This document shows, in pieces, positions 1 to 5,655 of a stretch of DNA of 6,722 nt; position 1 is the stretch's first letter; each line of letters opens with the position of its first letter. The stretch covers positions 1,617-8,338 of the forward strand of contig OMSV01000005.1 of the NCBI GenBank assembly GCA_900290385.1, given 5' to 3'. Position numbers and translations under genes: made by a program. The stretch comes from Syntrophobacter sp. SbD2 (GTDB lineage: Bacteria; Desulfobacterota; Syntrophobacteria; Syntrophobacterales; Syntrophobacteraceae). The notes below the pieces were generated by a model. The model had not been told where the DNA came from, did not search any database, and saw only the letters and a program-made list of their open reading frames with translations.

Positions 1-564
1 GGCGACTACATATCGAACTCGATGGAGTATCTCCCGGGTTGCATAGAGGAGCTGGCAAGGGTCCGCACTCCATACGGCACTTTTGCCACGCTGGGTAATC
101 ATGAGCACTGGTACGGGGAATTGAGTCGAATCCAGGCGGTTTTCTCGCAGTACGGCATCCGGCTCCTGGTAAATGCCAATCAGGTCGTTCACTCCGGACA
201 GGGCGCTTTCACGGTGGCTGGAATCGACGACCTTCGCGCCGGACATCCCGACCTCGAGGCCGCCTTGCGTGGGTTAGACCCCCATATGCCGGCTCTTTTG
301 CTGTCTCATCGGCCCGAGGTCTTTCCTATGGCTGCTGCATGCGGGATTCAGCTAACCCTCGCAGGCCACTATCATGGGGGGCAGATAAAGTTGAGTCTGC
401 CGTCAGGGGATATAAGCGTGGCTCACCTTATGACCCCCTATCCAGAGGGGTTGTACCGGTTAAATGCTTCCCACCTGTACGTGAGCCGTGGAATCGGCAC
501 CACATTTACCCCCGTGCGGATTAACGTCCCGCCGGAAATCACCTTGCTTCACTTGAGCATGTAA
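1..564 (+). CDS. Calcineurin-like metallophosphoesterase, C-terminal part (5' truncated by window edge)
   Basis: The reading frame is open from base 1, so the gene begins upstream; the visible part is 187 residues. It opens with Gly-Asp-Tyr (bases 1-9), matching the metal-bridging GD motif of binuclear metallophosphoesterases. It continues with GNHE (bases 94-105), a conserved LSH with the metal-ligand His at 307-309, and the GHxH motif, here GHYHGGQ, with His codons at 367-369 and 373-375. The ending VSRGIG...P.RINVPPEITLL is typical of the YkuE/YaeI-like subfamily. Members hydrolyse phosphoesters with two divalent metals; YaeI acts on UDP-2,3-diacylglucosamine in vitro and YkuE is a wall-associated phosphoesterase, but the substrate here cannot be read from sequence. 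What is missing is the N-terminal third: the DxH motif and any membrane or Tat signal segment. The stop is TAA at 562-564 and the next gene starts 79 bases later. The family call is confident; the substrate is unknown. Confidence 0.93.
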   Translation, partial: GDYISNSMEYLPGCIEELARVRTPYGTFATLGNHEHWYGELSRIQAVFSQYGIRLLVNANQVVHSGQGAFTVAGIDDLRAGHPDLEAALRGLDPHMPALLLSHRPEVFPMAAACGIQLTLAGHYHGGQIKLSLPSGDISVAHLMTPYPEGLYRLNASHLYVSRGIGTTFTPVRINVPPEITLLHLSM

Positions 565-632
565 AGATCGATTCGCCCCGGAGTCAGCTATCCGGCACTT
601 ATCAAGCATTCAAGCAAAGGGAAAAATCAGTG

Positions 633-638
633 AAGGAG
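633..638 (+). promoter_or_regulatory. Ribosome-binding site of the LRR gene, with two possible start codons
   Basis: AAGGAG at 633-638 is a strong Shine-Dalgarno match. It lies 5 bases before an ATG at 644 and 8 bases before a second, adjacent in-frame ATG at 647. The spacing favours 647 slightly. The two starts differ by one Met and do not change the signal peptide prediction. Confidence 0.7.
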
Positions 639-643
639 AGTGT

Positions 644-1429
644 ATGATGAAGAAAATGCTGGTCGTTTTCGGCTTATGTTTCATTGCGGTCCCACACGCC
701 CATGCCGGCACATTCAATGGCTTTGAGCAGGCGTTCTCCAATCCGGCGGCAGTGACGACCCTGTCCATAACACACTCTGAGCGTGCGATGAAACATCTTC
801 CCGATCGATTAGGGACATTGACTAATTTAAAGGTATTAAAAATCGCCTGTCTGGAGGAACTCGAAGACCTTCCCGGGGATATCGGAAACCTGATTAAATT
901 AGAAAAATTGATTCTCCATAACGGAAACGGTTGCCGAATGAATGTTTCAATTCCGGAAGAAATCGGTCTTTTGAAAAGTTTGAAAGTTCTGGACTTATAT
1001 GGCGCATTGGATGCTCGAGGACCAGGTTCCAGGAAACCTCTCCCGGTGAAAACCCTGCCGAACGCAATCGGGCAGTTGCAGAGTTTGGAGAAATTAAACC
1101 TGGGCCGCAATGGTCTAAAAGCCGTTCCATCGCAGGTGGCTCAGCTTTCAAAACTCAAGGACTTAGGCCTGGATTATAACGAAATCCATGAACTTCCTTC
1201 ATTTATCGGCGATCTGAAGAACCTGAGAAAACTGTCGGTGCGTTCAAACGGCGGTGTAAAATTGCCCCAATCTTTGGCCAATTTGAGCGGACTAAGAATA
1301 TCGATGGGCAATAATTCTCTAACACTGAAAGACCAGAAAATTTTGGCCGGTCGGTTTCCCGGCATTACTTTCTCTTTTGAAAACGAATGGGACGATGCAA
1401 CGGCAAACGAAGAAAGACCGGGTAAATAA
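644..1429 (+). CDS. Secreted leucine-rich-repeat protein
   Basis: This 261-residue protein has a clear Sec signal peptide: Met-Met-Lys-Lys, then a hydrophobic core (residues 5-16), and an Ala-His-Ala site predicting cleavage after residue 21. Nearly all of the mature chain is leucine-rich repeats of the form LPxxIGxLxxLxxLxLxxN. Repeats begin at about residues 52, 76, 103, 138, 161, 184 and 207. The last four are spaced exactly 23 residues apart. The 35-residue step from 103 to 138 holds an insertion rich in Gly, Pro and basic residues (about 122-136). The final repeat is degenerate and is followed by a short cap ending in an acidic and basic tail. There is no lipobox, transmembrane segment, sortase motif or enzymatic domain, so the protein is probably periplasmic or released. 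LRR solenoids usually bind proteins; the partner is unknown. The coding sequence looks more AT-rich than the pump genes, which might reflect separate acquisition (not counted). The fold is confident, the role is not. Confidence 0.88.
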   Translation: MMKKMLVVFGLCFIAVPHAHAGTFNGFEQAFSNPAAVTTLSITHSERAMKHLPDRLGTLTNLKVLKIACLEELEDLPGDIGNLIKLEKLILHNGNGCRMNVSIPEEIGLLKSLKVLDLYGALDARGPGSRKPLPVKTLPNAIGQLQSLEKLNLGRNGLKAVPSQVAQLSKLKDLGLDYNEIHELPSFIGDLKNLRKLSVRSNGGVKLPQSLANLSGLRISMGNNSLTLKDQKILAGRFPGITFSFENEWDDATANEERPGK

Positions 1430-1457
1430 AGGTTGTTCTTCCGATGATACTAATGGA

Positions 1458-1516
1458 GATTAAACCCCCATTTAATCCACCCAAGAGAGCCAGGAGTAAG
1501 GCCCCCCTCACTCCTG
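1458..1516 (+). terminator. Two tandem small hairpins after the LRR gene (weak terminator candidate)
   Basis: The first hairpin pairs GATTAAA (1458-1464) with TTTAATC (1471-1477) around a 6-base C-rich loop. The second pairs CAGGAGT (1491-1497) with ACTCCTG (1510-1516) around a 12-base loop. Both stems are perfect 7-base matches and begin 28 bases after the LRR stop codon. Neither is followed by a T-run, so a canonical intrinsic terminator is not supported. They could instead stabilise the transcript's 3' end or be incidental. Confidence 0.3.
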
Positions 1517-1602
1517 ACCATCTTCAATCCTGCCCGGATGCTCTACCCGGGGTTCATCTGTTTTATGATACTTCAAGGTCGTTTTGCCTTTCCCGAGTGT
1601 GT

Positions 1603-1630
1603 TTGAAAACAACTCATAGGTGTTTATATT
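1603..1630 (+). promoter_or_regulatory. Sigma70-like promoter candidate for the glycine-zipper gene
   Basis: TTGAAA at 1603-1608 (4 of 6 to the -35 consensus TTGACA, with TTGA intact) is separated by 16 bases from TATATT at 1625-1630 (5 of 6 to TATAAT). Transcription would start near 1637 and give a leader of about 110 bases before the ATG at 1747. The surrounding bases are AT-rich relative to the flanks. This is a sequence match only. Confidence 0.45.
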
Positions 1631-1654
1631 ATTTCTATCTCGCTTGAATCATCG

Positions 1655-1703
1655 GCGATTGGCTATCGCGACTATCCTGGACTGTGGCAGGCTAGCCTCG
1701 CGA
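1655..1703 (+). promoter_or_regulatory. Competing inverted repeats in the leader of the glycine-zipper gene
   Basis: One possible hairpin pairs GCGAT (1655-1659) with ATCGC (1665-1669). A second pairs TCGCGA (1666-1671) with TCGCGA (1698-1703), with an inner CCTG/CAGG pairing (1676-1679 with 1688-1691). They share bases 1666-1669, so they are mutually exclusive. A perfect 10-base palindrome AGGCTAGCCT (1689-1698) offers a further alternative. This could be a regulatory leader, but short repeats of this size also arise by chance. Confidence 0.25.
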
Positions 1704-1735
1704 AGGCATCAAGCTGTGACTTATTGTCCAGACGT

Positions 1736-1740
1736 GGAGG
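1736..1740 (+). promoter_or_regulatory. Ribosome-binding site of the glycine-zipper gene
   Basis: GGAGG at 1736-1740 lies 6 bases ahead of the ATG at 1747. It fixes this start against the overlapping alternative frame that begins at 1620, for which no such site is seen. Confidence 0.75.
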
Positions 1741-1746
1741 ATATCG

Positions 1747-2103
1747 ATGATAATCAGAAGAAATTCACTTATTACGTGGGGTTTGATTGTGGCTGTTTTG
1801 TCAGCCGGTGTGTTTTTAGCAGGAACCGGAACGAGTTTCGCAAGGTCTGCCGACGATTGCGATTTGTATGCCAGGGACTACGCCGACCATAACGCGAACC
1901 CCGGTGGCAACGCCCTGGGCGGCGCGCTGGGCGGGGCCGCCACGGGGGCGCTTTTAGGCGGAATCTTCGGTGGCGGCAGAGGTGCCGGAACAGGCGCTGC
2001 AATTGGCGTTGGAGTCGGTGCGCTGGGTGGTGGCGCTGCGTCGGCTAATGATTGGTCTTATCTCTACGATCGGGCCTATCAAAGGTGCATGAACGACGAC
2101 TGA
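1747..2103 (+). CDS. Exported glycine-zipper protein
   Basis: This is a 118-residue protein. Residues 1-32 look like a Sec signal peptide: Arg4-Arg5, a hydrophobic core at about 8-26, and a Ser-Phe-Ala site at 30-32. The mature protein has a short acidic N-terminal part with one Cys (38), then a glycine-zipper region at about 53-98 that is dense in GG, GxxxG and Ala. Its central Gly-Arg turn (about 75-79) splits it into two hydrophobic halves, as in Gly-zipper two-helix hairpins. A tail rich in Trp, Tyr and Asp carries the second Cys (114). Glycine-zipper proteins of this kind are often outer-membrane or periplasmic and can oligomerise in membranes. The two cysteines flanking the zipper could form a disulfide in the periplasm; this is inference. 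The first cysteine is not in a lipobox, so a lipoprotein is unlikely. Translation ends at tandem in-frame stops, TGA then TAA. The specific function is unknown. Confidence 0.85.
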   Translation: MIIRRNSLITWGLIVAVLSAGVFLAGTGTSFARSADDCDLYARDYADHNANPGGNALGGALGGAATGALLGGIFGGGRGAGTGAAIGVGVGALGGGAASANDWSYLYDRAYQRCMNDD

Positions 2104-2120
2104 TAAGTGCGTGCGTCACT

Positions 2121-2132
2121 CTCAGATCTGAG
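2121..2132. repeat. Perfect 12-base palindrome, CTCAGATCTGAG
   Basis: The palindrome is self-complementary without a spacer and begins 17 bases after the TGA of the glycine-zipper gene. It could be a dyad operator or part of a transcript-end structure. There is no supporting second copy in the window. Confidence 0.5.
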
Positions 2133-2150
2133 TTAGAAGTTTTGAGGGCA

Positions 2151-2197
2151 GGGTAGCCCCCGATCCGGGTGGTCCATCCTCGGATCAGGGGCAGCCC
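2151..2197 (+). terminator. Long imperfect hairpin after the glycine-zipper gene (terminator-like, no T-run)
   Basis: The left arm 2151-2167 and the right arm 2181-2197 pair as GGG, GCCCC and GATCCG against CGGATC, GGGGC and CCC. They are interrupted by one single mismatch and one 2-base internal mismatch, giving 14 pairs around a 13-base loop (2168-2180). The stem is GC-rich and should be very stable in RNA. It is followed by TTGCGG rather than a T-run, so it may act as a 3' end protector, a Rho-linked terminator or a structured leader for the small gene at 2238. Confidence 0.45.
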
Positions 2198-2213
2198 TTG
2201 CGGGGGCGGCATA

Positions 2214-2234
2214 ATAATCTTTAGTGGAGATTAT
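2214..2234 (+). promoter_or_regulatory. AU-rich hairpin covering the ribosome-binding site of the small membrane peptide
   Basis: ATAATCT (2214-2220) pairs perfectly with AGATTAT (2228-2234) around a 7-base loop. The Shine-Dalgarno GGAG is at 2226-2229, so half of it lies in the loop and half in the right arm. GGAG is 8 bases from the ATG at 2238. With a single G-C pair in seven, the stem would be weak and could melt with temperature or by ribosome binding, in the manner of an RNA thermometer. The pairing is seen in the sequence; the regulatory role is inference. Confidence 0.4.
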
Positions 2235-2237
2235 AAA

Positions 2238-2375
2238 ATGAGGTGGCACTACTGGGTGCCGATCTGTTGGATTGGCGTGAACTTGCTTGTCATTGCATTG
2301 CCCCTGGTTGGCAGGTTTGTTAGCTCGATCAGGCCACCACTAATGGCGCGTCCTTCTGTTGTCAGGGAAAATTAA
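2238..2375 (+). CDS. Small single-span membrane peptide, 45 residues
   Basis: The start is the ATG at 2238, supported by GGAG 8 bases upstream. An in-frame ATG at 2169 would add 23 residues, but it sits in the loop of the upstream hairpin and has no ribosome-binding site. The product begins with an aromatic cluster (Trp3, His4, Tyr5, Trp6) and has one hydrophobic stretch at about residues 5-27, ending in Gly-Arg. A basic tail of about 18 residues with four Arg follows, which predicts an N-out, C-in orientation by the positive-inside rule. The stop TAA is in the loop of an 8-base hairpin (2364-2386). I do not recognise a family. Small proteins of this form often modulate larger membrane complexes. 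The pump gene is convergent and not cotranscribed, so no link to it is shown. The ribosome-binding site and membrane segment make it more likely real than chance. Confidence 0.55.
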   Translation: MRWHYWVPICWIGVNLLVIALPLVGRFVSSIRPPLMARPSVVREN

Positions 2376-2386
2376 GAGTTTTCCCT
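2364..2386. repeat. 8-base inverted repeat across the stop codon of the small gene
   Basis: AGGGAAAA (2364-2371) pairs perfectly with TTTTCCCT (2379-2386) around a 7-base loop that holds the TAA stop at 2373-2375. The same hairpin forms on both strands, so it could serve transcripts from either direction. No T-run follows on either side, so it is not a canonical terminator by itself. Confidence 0.45.
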
Positions 2387-2441
2387 ATGCCTGCTGCAGC
2401 TCACTCCTTCGCGGGATCCCGCGGACCGCAGAGGGCATTTT
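2387..2441 (+). terminator. Nested hairpin with a perfect 14-base palindrome, terminator candidate between converging genes
   Basis: The core is CGCGGGATCCCGCG at 2410-2423, a perfect palindrome. Outer arms ATGCC (2387-2391) with GGCAT (2434-2438) and CTGC (2394-2397) with GCAG (2428-2431) bring the ends together. TTTT follows at 2438-2441. This is a plausible intrinsic terminator for plus-strand transcripts, though the outer stem is imperfect. On the minus strand the core palindrome would also form, about 95 bases beyond the pump stop codon, but with a poor T-run. Placement between convergent genes supports a termination role. Confidence 0.4.
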
Positions 2442-2517
2442 AATGGTGTACATCTAAGAAATCCATCCTCGTTCCACACTATGCTTGAGAGCTCAAACGG
2501 CAGAGTTTGGGAATAAA

Positions 2518-5500
2518 TTAATCGAAGCTGTCGGCTAGCGGCTTCGACCTTCGGAAACGTTCGCTTAGTCTCTCCAGCAGGACATAGAAAACAGGCACAA
2601 ACGGGATAGCCAGAAGCGTAGAGGAAAGCATGCCGCCGAAAACGACCGTCCCAAGGGCGCGCTGGCTGGCGGACCCTGCTCCGAAAGCCACCAGGAGGGG
2701 CACAACTCCGAGGATGAACGCGAATGAGGTCATCACGATGGGGCGAAATCTCCTGCGTGTGGCCTCGATCGCCCCCTCTTCGATGGACATGCCGCCATGG
2801 TGCAAGTCACGGGCGAATTCCACGATGAGGATGGCGTTCTTGCTTGCCAGTGCGATCATGAGTATGAGTCCAACCTGAGTGTAGAGGTTGCTGTCGTATC
2901 CTCGGGCCAAAAGAGCGAGCAGGACCCCGACGATTGCAACCGGCACGACTAGAATAACGGCGCCGGGCGAGGTCCAGCTTTCGTATAGGGCCGCAAGAAC
3001 CATATAGACCAAAAATATGGAAAGGGCATAGAGGAAATAGGCCTGGTAGCCCAACTGCTTTTCCTGGTAGCTCGTGGATGTCCAGTCGTATGACATGCCC
3101 TGAGGCAGCGTATCTGCAGCAAGCTGCTCCAGTTTCGCCAGTGCCTCGCCGGAGCTGAACCCTGGGGATGCCGACCCGAAGATGGCTGCGGCCGGATAGA
3201 GATTATAGCGGGTGATCAACTCCGAGCCTTCCGCACGCTCCACATTCAACAGCGTGCGCAATGGAACCATGCCTCCGGTCTGGTTGCGGACATAGAGTTT
3301 GTCGATGTCCCTGGGATCCATCCTGTAATTGCTTTCAGCCTGGATATAGACCTGGAATACCTGGTTGAACTTGTTGAAAAGATTTACAAATGATGACCCA
3401 AGGTAGTCCTGGAGCGCACCGAAAACGTTTGCCATGGGGACGTGCAGTGATTCGGCCTTGGTCCGGTCGATGTTCAGGTACAGTTGCGGGCTGGTCATGC
3501 TAGTAGGCGTTATCAGGTTTCGCATCGCAGCTTGTGAATTTCCCGCCTGTATGAGTGCCTTTGTAGCCTGCTCGACGCCTTTCAGCCCGAGGTATCCGCC
3601 ACGGTCCTCGACCATCATCTGAAAGCCTCCGGCCTGGCCTAATCCCCGAATGGAAGGCGGGACGATCACAAGTGTCTGGGCTTCCTGAACTTTTGCCAGT
3701 TCCCGGTTCATATTGGCTATGATCACGTCCTGAGTCAGGTCGGACCCTCGCAGCTTCCAATCTTTGAAATTGATGAATGACGATGAGATGTTGGGACTGT
3801 TTGCCCCATCCAAAACGGAGTATCCTCCAATTGTCACCCACGCCTCAATGCCTGGGATTCCCTTGAGGGCGGCGTTCACTTTGGCCGCCACCTCACGATT
3901 GCGTGGCACTGAGGCGCCTTCGGGCAGGCGGGTAAACAATATCACGTATCCCTGGTCTTCGACCGGGAGAAATCCGCTCGGCAGGCTGAGAAACTGCCAG
4001 AAGGAGACGAGAATAATGATGATGAATACGATTAACATCATGACAGGCTTTTTCACCATGTAGACAACCAGCACCATATAGATGTCGGTCATCCATTGAA
4101 AGAGCCTGTTGAATGCGCGGTATATGAAATTAGGGCGTTTTTTGACGTGCGGTTTCAACCAAAAAGCGCACTGGACCGGTTTCAGGGTAAGTGCGTTGAT
4201 AGCGCTTATTACCGATGTCGCAGCGATAACGAGCGCAAACTGGCGAAATATCTGCCCGCTTATGCCGGGGAAAAATGCGGCCGGCAGGAAAACCGAAACC
4301 AGGGCAAGCGTGATTCCCATGATCGGTCCCGTCAATTCCTGCATTGCCCTGATGGTGGCCTCCCTGGGCGCCATTCCCCGTTCTATGTGGTATGAAGCCC
4401 CCTCTACGACAACGATTGCGTCGTCGACTACGATGCCGATGGCCAGAATGAGAGCGAAAAGCGTCATCAGATTAACGGTAAATCCGAGTGCGGCCATGGC
4501 GATGAAAGCGCCGATTATGGTGACGGGTACGGTTGTCGCCGGAACGAGCATTGCCCGGAAGTTCTGCAGGAAAAGAAGCACTACGATCAGCACCAGGATA
4601 GCGGCTATGAAAAGGGTTTCATACACCTTTGAGATGGCCTGGCGGACAAACCGGGTCGTGTCATAGCGGGTTGCCCATTTGAGTCCAGGGGGAAAAGTTT
4701 TGCTCATATCGCCCATTGCCGCGTAGACGCTGTCGGCGACTCTGATGGCGTTGGCGTCCGGAAGGGCAAAAATCGGGATCAGGGCAGACTTGTGGCCGGA
4801 AAAATCGGCGAAATTGCTGAAGGTCTGCTGGCTCAGCTCCACGCGGGCTATGTCGCGCAGATGCACGACCTGCGGGGCCTGGCCGGTCACCGTCTTGACG
4901 ATTATATTCTCGAACTGGGCGGCGTCCGAAAGACGGCCGAGCGTGTTGATAGTAAACTGGAAAGGTTGCCCTTTGGACACGGGAGGTGCGCCGAGCTGAC
5001 CTAATGAGACTTGATCGTTCTGTCCCTGAATGGCGTTAATGACTTCAGTACTTGTAATCCCCAGCGAGTCGAGCTTGAGTGGGTCGAGCCACACTCTCAT
5101 GCTGTACTGACCGGCGCCGAAAATTCTCACCAGTGCTACGCCCGGCAGCCGCGCCAGCGGGTTCTGGAGATTTATGAGGCCATAATTTGAAAGGAAAATC
5201 TCATCGAAGCGGTCATCGTCTGCATACAGGCTCACCACCAGCAGGATGTTTGGAGAGACTTTCTTTATGGTCACCCCCTGCTGCTGAGCGCCGCCTGGAA
5301 GCTGAGCGAGGGCGCTGTTTACGAAGTTTTGGACAAGCGACAGGGAAGCGTTGAGATTAGTCCCTACGTCGAAGGTGATAGTAAGCGTATAAGAGCCGTC
5401 GCTGCTGCTGGCCGACGACATATATATCGCGCCCTCCACCCCGTTGACCGCCTGCTCGATAGGAACTCCGATGGTCTCGGCAACCACCTGGGCGCTTGCT

Positions 5501-5655
5501 CCGGGGTATCGCGTCGTGACTTGTATTGTCGGCGGAACGATCTGCGGATATTGGGCGACCGGGAGGCCGTATAACGCGACTAAGCCGATTATGATCGTGA
5601 CGAAGGCGATCACGTTTGCGAAAATGGGCCTGTCAACGAAAAACTCTGAGATCAT
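2518..5655 (-). CDS. RND family multidrug efflux pump, inner-membrane transporter (HAE-1, AcrB/MexF-like)
   Basis: At 1045 residues this is full length for the AcrB family. It is a proton-driven antiporter that takes substrates from the periplasm or the outer leaflet of the inner membrane and passes them to an outer-membrane channel through an adaptor. The start MISEFFVDRPIFA matches the usual family N-terminus. Membrane spans are visible at about 9-29, 343-363, 369-391, 395-418, 440-463, 471-490, 537-556, 872-892, 897-917, 925-947, 973-993 and 1003-1027. Two large periplasmic loops (about 30-340 and 557-870) form the porter and docking domains. The proton-relay residues are intact: Asp411-Asp412 in TM4 (GIVVDDAIVVVE), Lys939 in TM10 (ASKNAILIVEFA) and Arg971 before TM11. 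RIFGAGQYSMRVWLDP (178-193) and YLGSSFVN (751-758) are family signatures. The sequence resembles the MexF/OqxB branch, which exports drugs such as quinolones and chloramphenicol, but substrate range cannot be read from sequence. It overlaps the adaptor gene by 4 bases. No channel gene follows it. Confidence 0.97.
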   Translation of the reverse strand: MISEFFVDRPIFANVIAFVTIIIGLVALYGLPVAQYPQIVPPTIQVTTRYPGASAQVVAETIGVPIEQAVNGVEGAIYMSSASSSDGSYTLTITFDVGTNLNASLSLVQNFVNSALAQLPGGAQQQGVTIKKVSPNILLVVSLYADDDRFDEIFLSNYGLINLQNPLARLPGVALVRIFGAGQYSMRVWLDPLKLDSLGITSTEVINAIQGQNDQVSLGQLGAPPVSKGQPFQFTINTLGRLSDAAQFENIIVKTVTGQAPQVVHLRDIARVELSQQTFSNFADFSGHKSALIPIFALPDANAIRVADSVYAAMGDMSKTFPPGLKWATRYDTTRFVRQAISKVYETLFIAAILVLIVVLLFLQNFRAMLVPATTVPVTIIGAFIAMAALGFTVNLMTLFALILAIGIVVDDAIVVVEGASYHIERGMAPREATIRAMQELTGPIMGITLALVSVFLPAAFFPGISGQIFRQFALVIAATSVISAINALTLKPVQCAFWLKPHVKKRPNFIYRAFNRLFQWMTDIYMVLVVYMVKKPVMMLIVFIIIILVSFWQFLSLPSGFLPVEDQGYVILFTRLPEGASVPRNREVAAKVNAALKGIPGIEAWVTIGGYSVLDGANSPNISSSFINFKDWKLRGSDLTQDVIIANMNRELAKVQEAQTLVIVPPSIRGLGQAGGFQMMVEDRGGYLGLKGVEQATKALIQAGNSQAAMRNLITPTSMTSPQLYLNIDRTKAESLHVPMANVFGALQDYLGSSFVNLFNKFNQVFQVYIQAESNYRMDPRDIDKLYVRNQTGGMVPLRTLLNVERAEGSELITRYNLYPAAAIFGSASPGFSSGEALAKLEQLAADTLPQGMSYDWTSTSYQEKQLGYQAYFLYALSIFLVYMVLAALYESWTSPGAVILVVPVAIVGVLLALLARGYDSNLYTQVGLILMIALASKNAILIVEFARDLHHGGMSIEEGAIEATRRRFRPIVMTSFAFILGVVPLLVAFGAGSASQRALGTVVFGGMLSSTLLAIPFVPVFYVLLERLSERFRRSKPLADSFD

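Larger units (their letters stand above)
1430..1746 (+). other. Intergenic region of 317 bases: hairpins, promoter candidate and structured leader
   Basis: No convincing gene lies here. An ATG frame at 1444-1647 would encode 67 residues, but it lacks a good ribosome-binding site and its product resembles no protein I know. The left part carries two small hairpins just after the LRR gene, the middle has a sigma70-like promoter candidate, and the right part (about 1637-1746) would be the untranslated leader of the glycine-zipper gene and contains competing inverted repeats. Each of these is listed separately. Confidence 0.6.

Noticed and set aside
544..568. Possible promoter at the end of the metallophosphoesterase gene for the LRR gene
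   Set aside because: The -35-like TTGCTT and the -10-like AAAGAT are only 13 bases apart and the second matches poorly.
578..595. CCGGA/TCCGG hairpin between the metallophosphoesterase and LRR genes as a terminator
   Set aside because: The stem is only 5 bases with an 8-base loop, and no T-run follows.
610..1110. 166-codon minus-strand frame opposite the LRR gene
   Set aside because: It is a shadow of the repeat periodicity of the LRR gene, with no ribosome-binding site and no recognisable domain.
1444..1647. 67-codon frame in the gap after the LRR gene
   Set aside because: It has no good ribosome-binding site, its composition is rich in Pro, Cys and basic residues like translated non-coding DNA, and it overlaps the hairpins and promoter candidate.
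1620..1892. 90-codon frame overlapping the start of the glycine-zipper gene
   Set aside because: It is out of frame with a gene that has a clear signal peptide, zipper and ribosome-binding site, and it has no such site of its own.
2169..2237. Upstream ATG at 2169 extending the small membrane peptide to 68 residues
   Set aside because: The added 23 residues begin within a stable hairpin without a ribosome-binding site, while the ATG at 2238 has a well-spaced GGAG.
4109..4666. 185-codon plus-strand frame inside the pump gene
   Set aside because: It lies wholly antisense to conserved membrane segments of the RND transporter; its length is explained by the codon bias of the real gene on the other strand.
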